Below, piece after piece: positions 1 to 7,027 of a stretch of 8,235 bases of DNA. Position 1 is the stretch's first letter. Every line of letters starts with the position of its first letter. The stretch lies in NCBI GenBank assembly GCA_023433465.1, contig JAEZCR010000206.1, positions 1-8,235 on the forward strand. The letters run 5' to 3'. This DNA comes from Pseudomonadota bacterium. Lineage in GTDB: Bacteria; Pseudomonadota; Gammaproteobacteria; Steroidobacterales; Steroidobacteraceae. The notes under the pieces were generated by a model. The model worked only from the letters and a program-made list of their open reading frames with translations, was not told where the DNA came from and made no database searches. Both the position numbers and the translations under genes were made by a program.

Positions 1-955
1 CTCGCACGCCATCGACCAGGCGCGCGTCGGCGCGGTCCGATTCCGGACCGCCGCGTTCACCAACCTCACGCGCGATCATCTCGACTACCACGGCACGATG
101 GAGCACTACGGCGCGACCAAGGCACGCCTGTTCGCGCTGCCCGGACTCGAATCGCGCATCGTCAATGTCGACGACCCGTTCGGCCGGCAGCTTGCGATGG
201 ATCCGCGCGGCCGCGGACGGCTGGTCGTGACCAGCCGCGGGCACCAGACGCGCGTGCGCAGCGCGGACGGTTTCGTGCGCGCGATGCAAGTAGAGTTGTC
301 CACTCGCGGCATCCGGATCGAATTCGATTCGAGCTGGGGTTCCGGCGAGATCTCCTCCGGCCTGGTCGGCGACTTCAACGTCGACAACCTGCTGACCGTG
401 GTGGCGGTGCTGCTCGACTGGGGCCTGACTACCGAGGACGCGACGCGCGCGCTCGCGCGCGTGCACGCGGCTCCAGGCCGGATGGAAACCTTCGGCGGCG
501 TCAATGCGCCGCTCGCGGTCGTCGATTACGCGCACACGCCGGATGCGCTGCGGAAGGCGCTGCACGCGGCGCGCGCGCATTGTCCCGGCCGGCTGGCGGT
601 GGTGTTCGGCTGCGGCGGTGACCGCGATCCCGGCAAGCGTCCGATCATGGGCGGCATCGCCGCGGAACTCGCGGACGACATCGTGCTGACGGACGACAAC
701 CCGCGCACCGAGTCGCCACAGGACATCGTTTCGGGCATCGCCGCGGGCATACCGGCCGGCAAGCCTTACCGCATCGAGCACGATCGCGAGCGCGCGATCC
801 GCGAAGCGGTGGGCGAGGCGGGCGAGCGCGACGTCGTCGTGGTCGCGGGCAAGGGTCACGAGGATTACCAGATCGTCGGCGGCGAACGCCGCGCGTTCAG
901 CGACGCGAAAGTCGTGGCCGCCGCGCTCGTGGCGCGCGCGGGAGGCGCGCGATGA
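1..955 (+). CDS. murE: UDP-MurNAc-tripeptide synthetase MurE (meso-DAP adding), 5'-truncated by window edge
   Basis: MurE adds meso-diaminopimelate to UDP-MurNAc-L-Ala-D-Glu in the cytoplasm, using ATP. The frame is open from base 2 to the TGA at 953-955, giving 317 visible residues. Family members have about 490-500, so roughly 180 N-terminal residues, including the uridine-binding domain and the P-loop, lie outside the window. Visible motifs (fragment numbering) are FTNLTRDHLDYHG at 19-31, the ATK lysine that is normally carbamylated at K40 (bases 119-121), DYAHTPDAL at 175-183, FGCGGDRDPGKRP from 202, DNPR at 232-235 (bases 695-706) and GKGHEDYQ at 283-290. DNPR is the established signature for meso-DAP rather than L-lysine specificity, which fits a Gram-negative. 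The ATG at base 98 is an internal methionine and not the start, because conserved MurE sequence continues upstream of it. The stop overlaps the murF start as ATGA. Confidence 0.97.
   Translation, partial: SHAIDQARVGAVRFRTAAFTNLTRDHLDYHGTMEHYGATKARLFALPGLESRIVNVDDPFGRQLAMDPRGRGRLVVTSRGHQTRVRSADGFVRAMQVELSTRGIRIEFDSSWGSGEISSGLVGDFNVDNLLTVVAVLLDWGLTTEDATRALARVHAAPGRMETFGGVNAPLAVVDYAHTPDALRKALHAARAHCPGRLAVVFGCGGDRDPGKRPIMGGIAAELADDIVLTDDNPRTESPQDIVSGIAAGIPAGKPYRIEHDRERAIREAVGEAGERDVVVVAGKGHEDYQIVGGERRAFSDAKVVAAALVARAGGAR
443..462. repeat. CG-rich inverted repeat inside murE
   Basis: Two 9-base arms, ACGCGCGCG and CGCGCGCGT, flank a 2-base CT centre and form an almost perfect palindrome of alternating purine and pyrimidine. 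It lies within murE codons reading Thr-Arg-Ala-Leu-Ala-Arg-Val. In RNA it could form a strong stem of about 8 base pairs with a small loop; in supercoiled DNA it could adopt a cruciform or Z-DNA. The likeliest explanation is chance, from Ala and Arg codons ending in G or C. No function is claimed. Confidence 0.5.
941..945 (+). promoter_or_regulatory. Ribosome binding site for murF
   Basis: GGAGG lies six bases before the ATG at 952, inside the last codons of murE. This is a strong Shine-Dalgarno match at good spacing. It supports the murF start that overlaps the murE stop. Confidence 0.8.
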
Positions 956-2307
956 ACCGCACGCTTTCCGAATTCGCGCGCACCTGCGGCGGCGAGTTGC
1001 GCGGCGCCGATCGCACGTACACGGGCGTGTCTTCCGACACACGGTCGATCAAGCCGGGCGAATTGTTCGTCGCGTTGCGCGGTCCGCGCTTCAACGCGAA
1101 CGAGTTCGTCGCGGCCGCGGAGAGCGCGGGCGCGGCGGGCGCCGTGGTGGACACGGTCGACGAGCGATCCATCGCTCGAATCGTCGTGAAGGACACGCTC
1201 CAGGCGCTGCAGCAATCCGGAGCCGCCTGGCGCGCGCAGTTCGCGCTGCCCGTGGTCGGCGTCGCCGGCAGCAATGGCAAGACCACGGTCAAGGAAATGA
1301 CCGCGGCCATCCTCGCGCAGGCCGGCCCGACGCTCGCGACGCGCGGTAGTTTGAACAACCACATCGGCGTGCCGCTCACGCTGCACCGGCTCGAGCCGAC
1401 GCATCGCTTCGCGGTGATCGAGATCGGCACCAATCACCCGGGCGAGGTCGCCGATCTGTGCAAGCTCGCGCGTCCGACCGTGGGGCTCATCACGAACGCC
1501 GGTGCGGAGCACCTCGAAGGATTCGGCAGCATCGAAGGCGCGGCGCGCGCCGAGGGTGAGATGGTCGCGGACCTCGAACCCGATCACACGGCGGTGCTGA
1601 ATGCCGACGACGAGTTCCTGCCGATGTGGCGCGGCATGACGCGCGCGCGGGTCGTGACCTTCGGTCAGGGCAACCCGGCCGACTACTCCGCAAACGACGT
1701 GCGCACCGCGATCGGCGCCGACGGCTTCGTCACGCGCTTCGAGCTGCGCTCGCCGCAGGGCAATTCGCCGATCGAGCTGCATCTCGCAGGCACGCACAAC
1801 GTGCAGAACGCGTTATGCGCCGCGGCCGCCGCGATCGCGGCAGGGGCTTCGCTCGCCGACGTGCGCGCGGGTCTCGCCACAATGCGCCCGGTTCCTGGCC
1901 GATTGCAGCTCAAAACCGCGCCGAGTGGCGCCTGGATCGTCGACGACTCTTACAACGCGAACCCGAGCTCGATGAAAGCCGGGATCGAGGTGCTCGCGGG
2001 CGTCGACGCGCGCCGCTGGCTCGTCATGGGGGACATGGGCGAGCTCGGCGATCACGCGCCCGAGAGTCACGAGGAAGTCGGGCGGTTCGCGCGCGCGCAC
2101 CGCATCGACCGGCTGTTCGCGACCGGCAAGCTCTCGGCGCTCGCGGTCGAGGCGTTCGGCGCGGGCGCCGAGTGGTTCGCGGACACCGAGACGCTGGCGC
2201 GCGCGGTGAACGCGGAGCTCACGCGCGAGGTGTGCGTGCTGGTCAAGGGTTCGCGCTCGGCCCGGCTCGAGCGCGTGGTCGATACGCTGGTCGGAAAGGT
2301 TCACTAA
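952..2307 (+). CDS. murF: UDP-MurNAc-tripeptide--D-Ala-D-Ala ligase MurF
   Basis: MurF performs the last cytoplasmic ligation of peptidoglycan precursor synthesis, joining D-Ala-D-Ala to UDP-MurNAc-tripeptide with ATP hydrolysis. The 451 residues match the usual family length (E. coli MurF is about 452). The N-terminal domain (about 1-95) has the SSDTRSIKPGELFVAL block at 27-42. The central ATPase domain has the P-loop GSNGKTT at 106-112, GSLNNHIGVPLTL at 132-144, EIGTNHPGE at 157-165 and ITNAGAEHLEGF at 180-191. The C-terminal domain has GTHNVQNALCA at 280-290, the DDSYNANP signature at 331-338 and MGDMGELG at 359-366. The start is fixed by the ATGA overlap with murE and a GGAGG six bases upstream. 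The TAA stop is followed by only four bases before mraY. A TTA codon occurs at 1813-1815, which is rare in this window. No promoter is visible, so expression presumably depends on the upstream operon. Confidence 0.98.
   Translation: MNRTLSEFARTCGGELRGADRTYTGVSSDTRSIKPGELFVALRGPRFNANEFVAAAESAGAAGAVVDTVDERSIARIVVKDTLQALQQSGAAWRAQFALPVVGVAGSNGKTTVKEMTAAILAQAGPTLATRGSLNNHIGVPLTLHRLEPTHRFAVIEIGTNHPGEVADLCKLARPTVGLITNAGAEHLEGFGSIEGAARAEGEMVADLEPDHTAVLNADDEFLPMWRGMTRARVVTFGQGNPADYSANDVRTAIGADGFVTRFELRSPQGNSPIELHLAGTHNVQNALCAAAAAIAAGASLADVRAGLATMRPVPGRLQLKTAPSGAWIVDDSYNANPSSMKAGIEVLAGVDARRWLVMGDMGELGDHAPESHEEVGRFARAHRIDRLFATGKLSALAVEAFGAGAEWFADTETLARAVNAELTREVCVLVKGSRSARLERVVDTLVGKVH
2295..2299 (+). 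promoter_or_regulatory. Weak candidate ribosome binding site for mraY
   Basis: AAAGG within the end of murF is the best Shine-Dalgarno-like run before the mraY ATG at 2312. Its spacing of 12 bases is long, so initiation may rely partly on ribosomes finishing murF at 2307. Confidence 0.35.
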
Positions 2308-2311
2308 CCAG

Positions 2312-3397
2312 ATGCTGTACTGGCTCGCCAAACTGCTGACGCCTCACTACTCGGGATTCAACGTCTTCTCGTACCTGACCGTGCGCGCGATCTTCGCGGT
2401 CATCTCGGCGCTGGCGATCGCGTTGATGATGGGCCCGTGGATGATCGAGAAGCTCAAGTTCGGCCGCGTCGGCCAGGTGGTGCGCGACGACGGGCCGAAG
2501 ACCCACTTCTCCAAGGCGGGCACGCCGACGATGGGCGGCATGTTGATCCTCATCGCGATCTTCGTGAGCACGCTGCTGTGGGCGGATCTCACGAACCGCT
2601 ACGTCTGGGTCGTGCTGGTCGTGACGTTCTGCTTCGGCGTGATCGGTTTCTGGGACGACTACCTCAAGCTCGCGAAGAAGAATCCCAAGGGGCTCATCCC
2701 GCGCTGGAAGTATTCGTGGCAGTCGCTGGTCGGACTCGCGGCGGCGGTTTTCCTGTTCTACACGGCGAAGACGCCGGCCGAGACCACGCTGTTCCTGCCG
2801 TTCTTCAAGAACTTCGCGCTGCCGCTCGGCGCGGTCGCGTTCATCGCGCTCAGCTATTTCATGATCGTCGGCATGAGCAACGCGGTGAATCTCACCGACG
2901 GCCTCGACGGACTCGCGATCATGCCGTCGGTGCTGGTCGGCTCCGCGCTCGGCGTGTTCGCGTACGCGAGCGGCAATGCGAACTTCGTGCAGTACCTCGT
3001 GATCCCCGCGATCCCGGGCTCGGGCGAACTGCTCATCTTCTGCGCCGCGCTCGCGGGCGCCGGCCTCGGGTTCCTGTGGTTCAACACCTATCCCGCGCAG
3101 GTGTTCATGGGCGACATCGGCGCGTTGGCGCTCGGCGCCGCACTCGGGACCATTGCCGTAATCGTGCGCCAGGAACTCGTCGTGTTGATCATGGGCGGCA
3201 TCTTCGTGGTCGAGACCGCCTCGGTGATCATCCAGGTGGCCTCGTTCAAGATGACCGGCAAACGCGTCTTCCGCATGGCGCCTATCCACCATCATTACGA
3301 GCTCAAGGGCTGGGCCGAACCGAAGGTGATCGTGCGCTTCTGGATCATCTCTTTCATCCTCGTGCTCGCGGGACTCGCGACGTTGAAGCTGCGATGA
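2312..3397 (+). CDS. mraY: Phospho-MurNAc-pentapeptide transferase MraY (lipid I synthase)
   Basis: MraY is an integral inner-membrane enzyme that transfers phospho-MurNAc-pentapeptide from UDP to undecaprenyl phosphate, producing lipid I. The 361 residues match the usual size (about 360) and the hydrophobic profile suggests ten membrane segments. Near-invariant blocks are YSGFNVFSYLTVRAI at 13-27, HFSKAGTPTMGG at 65-76, the DDY aspartates D115 and D116, NAVNLTDGLDGLAIMP at 190-205, NTYPAQVFMGD with D268, and APIHHHYELKGW at 323-334 with the HHH loop at 326-328. These include the Mg2+-binding and catalytic aspartates known in the family. The residue before the DDY pair is Trp (GFWDDY), where E. 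coli has Val. The N-terminus aligns with E. coli MraY from residue 1, which supports the ATG at 2312. The gene follows murF after four bases, and its TGA overlaps the murD start. Confidence 0.98.
   Translation: MLYWLAKLLTPHYSGFNVFSYLTVRAIFAVISALAIALMMGPWMIEKLKFGRVGQVVRDDGPKTHFSKAGTPTMGGMLILIAIFVSTLLWADLTNRYVWVVLVVTFCFGVIGFWDDYLKLAKKNPKGLIPRWKYSWQSLVGLAAAVFLFYTAKTPAETTLFLPFFKNFALPLGAVAFIALSYFMIVGMSNAVNLTDGLDGLAIMPSVLVGSALGVFAYASGNANFVQYLVIPAIPGSGELLIFCAALAGAGLGFLWFNTYPAQVFMGDIGALALGAALGTIAVIVRQELVVLIMGGIFVVETASVIIQVASFKMTGKRVFRMAPIHHHYELKGWAEPKVIVRFWIISFILVLAGLATLKLR
3385..3388 (+). promoter_or_regulatory. Weak candidate ribosome binding site for murD
   Basis: GAAG in the last codons of mraY lies five bases before the ATG at 3394. 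The match is short, and no stronger one precedes either candidate start (3394 or 3400). Coupling to mraY termination probably matters here. Confidence 0.3.
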
Positions 3398-4746
3398 GAA
3401 TGAATACCCAAGGCAGCACCGCACCGAACGCCGTCATCGTGGGCATGGGCCGCACGGGGCTCTCGGTCGCGCGCCACCTGCAGCGCAGCGGTTTTCGCAT
3501 CGCGGTGACCGACAGCCGCGAGCAGCCCCCGGAGCTCGAGGGCGTGAAGGCGCTGGGCGCCTCCGTCGTGACGCGCACCGGCGGCTTCGATGCGCGCCTG
3601 CTCGAGCAAGCCGACATCGTCGTCACGTCCCCGGGCGTGCCGCTCGACGATCCGTTCTTTTCGCAGGCGCGGTCGCGCGGACTCGACATCGTCGGCGACA
3701 TCGAGCTGTTCGCGCGCGCGGCCGACGCACCCGTCGTCGGCATCACCGGCACGAACGGCAAGAGCACCGTGACGACGTTGTTAGGCAGGATGGCGGAGCG
3801 TGCCGGCGTGCGTGTACGCGTCGGCGGCAATCTCGGCCAGCCCGCGCTCGACCTGCTCGATCGCGGCCCGACCGATCTCTACGTGCTCGAGCTGTCCTCG
3901 TTCCAGCTCGACACCACGCATTCGCTCAAGCTCAAGGCCAGCGCGGTGCTCAACGTGAGCGCGGATCACATGGACCGCTACGCGACGCTCTCCGCGTACG
4001 CCGCCTCCAAGGCGCGCATCTACGCGAACAGCGAAACCGCGGTCGTGAACTCCGACGATCCGGAAGTCGCCCGCATGCCGCGGGCCGGACAACGCGTGAT
4101 CAGCTTCAGCCTGGAAAACGCGAGCTCGGACTTCACGTTGTCCACGCCGACCGTTGGCGGCGGCACGTGGCTCACGCGCCGCGGCTCGGCCCTGCTGCCG
4201 CTATCCGCGCTCAAGATTTCCGGCCGGCACAATGCCGCCAACGCGCTCGCGACGCTGGCGCTCGGCGACGCGTTGCGGCTGCCGATCGCGCCCATGCTCG
4301 AGGAGCTGCGCGACTTTCCCGGCCTGCCGCATCGCGCGCAGTGGGTAGCCGAGATCGGCAACGTCAAATACATCAACGATTCGAAGGGCACGAACGTCGG
4401 CGCGACGCTCGCGGCGGTCGGTGGTTTGTCCGGGCCGCTGGTCGTGATCGCGGGCGGCGATGGCAAGGGACAGGACTTCGCGCCGCTCGCGGGAGCGTTC
4501 CGCGGCAAGGTGCGCACGACGGTGCTGCTCGGCCGTGACGCGGCGCTCATCGAGACCGCGCTCGCGGGTATCTGCCACACGGTGCGCGTCGGCACGATGG
4601 AAGAGGCGGTGCGCGCGGCCGCGCGGTTCGCGCAGCCCGGCGACACAGTGCTGCTGTCGCCCGCCTGCTCGAGCCTCGACATGTTTCGCGACTACGCCGA
4701 GCGCGGCAACGTGTTCGCCGCGGCGGTGAAGGAGCTCCTTGCATGA
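3394..4746 (+). CDS. murD: UDP-MurNAc-L-alanine--D-glutamate ligase MurD
   Basis: MurD adds D-glutamate to UDP-MurNAc-L-Ala in the cytoplasm with ATP hydrolysis. From the ATG at 3394 the protein has 450 residues (E. coli MurD has 438). The N-terminal Rossmann-like domain opens with VIVGMGRTGLSVARHL at 14-29 and has TSPGVP at 78-83. The central domain carries the P-loop GTNGKSTV at 119-126, LELSSFQLDTT at 165-175, NVSADHMDRY at 187-196 and the lysine expected to be carbamylated, K206 in ASKARIY. The C-terminal domain has GRHNAANALA at 277-286, LPHR at 311-314, NDSKGTN at 328-334, AGGDGKGQDF at 353-362 and LLSPACSSLD at 420-429. The start at 3394 overlaps the mraY stop as ATGA; a second ATG at 3400 would remove two residues and cannot be excluded. 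A KST P-loop, rather than KTT, is typical of gammaproteobacterial MurD. There is a TTA codon at 3781-3783, just after the P-loop. Confidence 0.97.
   Translation: MRMNTQGSTAPNAVIVGMGRTGLSVARHLQRSGFRIAVTDSREQPPELEGVKALGASVVTRTGGFDARLLEQADIVVTSPGVPLDDPFFSQARSRGLDIVGDIELFARAADAPVVGITGTNGKSTVTTLLGRMAERAGVRVRVGGNLGQPALDLLDRGPTDLYVLELSSFQLDTTHSLKLKASAVLNVSADHMDRYATLSAYAASKARIYANSETAVVNSDDPEVARMPRAGQRVISFSLENASSDFTLSTPTVGGGTWLTRRGSALLPLSALKISGRHNAANALATLALGDALRLPIAPMLEELRDFPGLPHRAQWVAEIGNVKYINDSKGTNVGATLAAVGGLSGPLVVIAGGDGKGQDFAPLAGAFRGKVRTTVLLGRDAALIETALAGICHTVRVGTMEEAVRAAARFAQPGDTVLLSPACSSLDMFRDYAERGNVFAAAVKELLA
4729..4740 (+). promoter_or_regulatory. ftsW ribosome binding site within a 12-base palindrome
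   Basis: AAGGAG at 4729-4734 is a near-ideal Shine-Dalgarno, eight bases before the ftsW ATG at 4743. It forms the left half of AAGGAGCTCCTT, which equals its own reverse complement. The underlying codons are the Lys-Glu-Leu-Leu end of MurD. Read as RNA, AAGG could pair with CCTT around an AGCU loop and partly mask the site. The stem is only four pairs, so any effect is likely small. Confidence 0.7.
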
Positions 4747-5921
4747 GCACACGCCGCGCCCTCCACCTCGACGTCGTCGCGCTCTCGCTGGTCGCCGCGA
4801 TCGTCCTGCTCGGCCTCGTGATGGTCACGTCCGCGTCGATTTCGATCGCGAGCAAGGAATCCGGCAACGCGTTCTCGTACCTCGAGCGCCAGCTCATCCT
4901 GTGCGTCGCGGGTTTCATCCTCGCGACGATCGTGTTCTGCGTGCGCACCGAGTTGCTCGAGAAGATGGCGTGGCCACTGCTGATCGCCGCCGTCGTACTG
5001 CTGTTCCTCGTGCTGATTCCCGGCGTCGGACACGTCGTCAACGGCAGCCGCCGCTGGATCCGACTGCTCGGTTTCAACTTCCAGGCCTCGGAGCTCGCGC
5101 GGGTGCTGACGCTCATCTTCATCGCCAGCTACGCGGTGCGGCGCGACGTCGAGCTGCGCACCACGGCGATGGGACTCATCAAGCCCATGGGCCTGCTGGT
5201 GTTCATGGCGCTGCTCTTGCTCGCGGAGCCGGACTTCGGCGCGGCCTCGGTCCTGTTCCTCACCGGCTTCGGCATCCTGTTCATCGCCGGCGCACGGCTG
5301 CGCTGGGTGTTGCTGATGGCCGCGGCGGGCGCCGCCGCGATGGCGCTGCTCGTGATGCTCGTGCCGTACCGCATGGCGCGCGTCACCTCGTTCCTCGACC
5401 CGTGGGCGGATCCGTTCAACAGCGGCTTCCAGCTCACCCAGTCGCTGATCGCGATCGGCCGCGGCGAGTGGTTCGGCGTGGGCCTGGGCGAGAGCGTGCA
5501 GAAGCTCTTCTATCTACCCGAGGCGCACACCGATTTCCTGTTCGCCGTGCTCGCCGAGGAGCTGGGCCTGGTCGGCGTGGCCGCGACGCTCGCGCTGTTC
5601 ATCGCGCTCGTGTGGCGCAGCTTCTGGATCGCGCAGCTCGCCTCGCGCGCCGGACTCAAGTTCCAGTCCTATCTAGCCGCGGGTTTCGGCCTGTGGCTCG
5701 GCGCGCAGGCGCTCATCAACATCGGCGTGAACATGGGTGTGTTGCCGACGAAGGGACTCACGCTGCCGCTCATGAGTTACGGACGGTCGAGCATGATCGT
5801 CACGCTCGCGTGGGTGGGCCTGCTGCTGCGCGTGTACCACGAGGCGATGCATGCCTCGCGCGGCATGGCGAGCACCCGCCGGGAAGAATCGCGCGGGCGG
5901 CTCGCGGAGTCGGCCGCATGA
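4743..5921 (+). CDS. ftsW: Septal peptidoglycan glycosyltransferase FtsW (SEDS family)
   Basis: FtsW is a polytopic inner-membrane SEDS protein that polymerises lipid II at the septum together with the class B penicillin-binding protein FtsI. The 392 residues are slightly shorter than E. coli FtsW (414). The hydrophobicity pattern fits about ten membrane segments, for example near 11-31, 47-67, 77-94, 147-163, 187-207, 267-292, 309-333 and 349-364. Family motifs include GSRRWI at 101-106, AEPDFGAA at 161-168, FNSGFQLTQSLIAIGRGEWFGVGLGES at 225-251, LPEAHTDFLFAVLAEELG at 258-275 with the expected catalytic aspartate D264, and NIGVNMGVLPTKGLTLPLMSYG at 326-347. Two residues differ from the common consensus: Ala115 in QASE (usually QPSE) and Arg348 in SYGRSS (usually SYGGSS). 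FtsW is favoured over its paralogue RodA because of the position between murD and murG. The start overlaps the murD stop as ATGA behind a strong AAGGAG. The short cytoplasmic tail (about 366-392) is rich in Arg, Glu and Ser. Confidence 0.97.
   Translation: MSTRRALHLDVVALSLVAAIVLLGLVMVTSASISIASKESGNAFSYLERQLILCVAGFILATIVFCVRTELLEKMAWPLLIAAVVLLFLVLIPGVGHVVNGSRRWIRLLGFNFQASELARVLTLIFIASYAVRRDVELRTTAMGLIKPMGLLVFMALLLLAEPDFGAASVLFLTGFGILFIAGARLRWVLLMAAAGAAAMALLVMLVPYRMARVTSFLDPWADPFNSGFQLTQSLIAIGRGEWFGVGLGESVQKLFYLPEAHTDFLFAVLAEELGLVGVAATLALFIALVWRSFWIAQLASRAGLKFQSYLAAGFGLWLGAQALINIGVNMGVLPTKGLTLPLMSYGRSSMIVTLAWVGLLLRVYHEAMHASRGMASTRREESRGRLAESAA
5906..5909 (+). promoter_or_regulatory. Ribosome binding site for murG
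   Basis: GGAG within the end of ftsW lies eight bases before the ATG at 5918. It supports that start over the much longer open frame that continues upstream in the same phase. Confidence 0.6.
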
Positions 5922-7023
5922 GCGCCACGCTGAACAGCGCACCCGTCCTCATCATGGCCGGCGGCACCGGCGGCCACGTGTTCCCGGCGCTCGCGCTCGC
6001 GCGGCTGCTGCGCGCGGCGTCGGTCGAGGTCGTGTGGCTCGGAACCGCGCGCGGCCTCGAGGCGCGCGTCGTGCCGGCCGAGAATTTTCCGATCGAGTGG
6101 TTGTCGATGAGCGGACTGCGCGGCAAGGGTGTGGCGACGCTGCTCGCCGCCCCGTTCAAGCTCGCGCAGTCGATCTGGCAGGCGCTCGCCGTCATGCGCC
6201 GTCGCAAGCCTGGCCTGGTCGTGGGCTTCGGCGGCTTCGTCACGGGACCGGGCGGCGTCGCGGCCTGGCTCACGCGCCGGCCGCTCGTGATCCACGAACA
6301 GAACGCGATCGCGGGTTATTCGAACCGCTGCCTCGCGCACCTCGCGCGCCACGTGTTGTCCGCCTTCCCGGATGCGTTTCCGCGCGGCATCGATGCACGC
6401 GTCGTCGGCAACCCGGTGCGCGCCGAAATCGTCGCGCAGCCGACGCCGGCCGAGCGCTTCGCGCGCCGCGAGGGAGCGGTACGCGTGCTGGTCGTCGGCG
6501 GTAGTCTGGGCGCCGCGCGGCTCAACACCGTGGTGCCGTTCGCGATCCGCGAGTCGGGCCTCGAACTTCGCGTGCGCCACCAGGCGGGCGAACGCGGCAA
6601 CGACGCGGCGCGCGCCGCGTATGCCGAGGCCAAGGTCTCCGCCGACGTTTCGCCTTTCATCGACGACATGGCGAGCGCCTACGCCGACGCGGACCTCGTG
6701 ATCTGCCGCGCGGGCGCGCTCACGATCTCGGAACTGGCCGCGGTCGGCGTCGCCGCCGTGCTGGTGCCGTTCCCGGCGGCGGTCGACGACCACCAGACGT
6801 TCAACGCGCAGTTCCTCACGCGCGAAGGCGCCGCGGTGCTGATTCCCGACCGCGAGCTCACGCCCGCACGACTCGCGGCGGAGTTGAAATCCCTGTGCGC
6901 GGGCCGCGGCAAACTACTCGCGATGGCCGAGCGCGCCCGCATGGTGGCGAAGCCGCGCGCGGCCGAGGACCTCGCGGTCCTGTGCCTCCAGGAACTCGGC
7001 GTTCCGCGAATGGGGGAGGCCGC

Positions 7024-7027
<4 letters not shown>
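5918..7027 (+). CDS. murG: UDP-GlcNAc:lipid I N-acetylglucosaminyltransferase MurG
   Basis: MurG is a GT28, GT-B-fold glycosyltransferase bound to the inner face of the cytoplasmic membrane. It transfers GlcNAc from UDP-GlcNAc to lipid I, forming lipid II. The 369 residues are near the family norm (E. coli has 355). The N-terminal acceptor domain has the first glycine loop GGTGGHVFPALALA at 15-28, WLGTARGLEARVVP at 40-53, VVGFGGFVTGPGG at 101-113 and IHEQNAIAGYSNR at 125-137. The C-terminal donor domain has GNPVR at 164-168, the glycine loop GGSLGAARLN at 194-203, CRAGALTISEL at 263-273 and PFPAAVDDHQTFNA at 284-297. The start is fixed by the ATGA overlap with ftsW and by the glycine loop lying, as expected, near the N-terminus. 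The stop overlaps the murC start. Nothing departs from the family in the catalytic motifs. Confidence 0.98.
7015..7019 (+). promoter_or_regulatory. Ribosome binding site for murC
   Basis: GGAGG, part of the longer run GGGGGAGG at 7012-7019, lies four bases before the ATG at 7024. The spacing is short but usable. It sits in the last codons of murG. Confidence 0.65.

Noticed and set aside
865..1797. Minus-strand open frame of 310 codons opposite murF
   Set aside because: The composition is Arg/Ala/Asp/His-rich, it lies entirely within murE and murF, and it has no recognisable motif. It is a shadow of high G+C.
2308..2311. Promoter or terminator between murF and mraY
   Set aside because: The gap is only four bases, and I saw no convincing -35/-10 pair or hairpin followed by a T run around it.
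1626..2339. Plus-strand open frame of 237 codons inside murF running into mraY
   Set aside because: It overlaps conserved murF codons in a different frame, has extreme Arg/Ala content and shows no domain.
2645..2659. Trp114 in MraY (GFWDDY) as a novel active-site change
   Set aside because: The position before the two aspartates varies among MraY proteins, and all catalytic residues are present. I treat it as ordinary variation.
2437..3393. In-frame upstream extension of murD across mraY (319 codons)
   Set aside because: The extension translates to Arg/His-rich nonsense in another frame of mraY, and MurD homology begins only after 3394. A mraY-murD alternative-frame fusion is not supported.
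2243..3424. Minus-strand open frame of 393 codons opposite mraY
   Set aside because: The product is a low-complexity His/Arg/Glu/Asp-rich string that mirrors the membrane-protein codons of mraY. There is no space for its own promoter and no known family resemblance.
4739..5917. In-frame upstream extension of murG across the whole of ftsW (393 codons)
   Set aside because: MurG homology begins just after the ATG at 5918, which has its own Shine-Dalgarno. The upstream translation is an Arg/Ala/Gly/His-rich shadow of ftsW.
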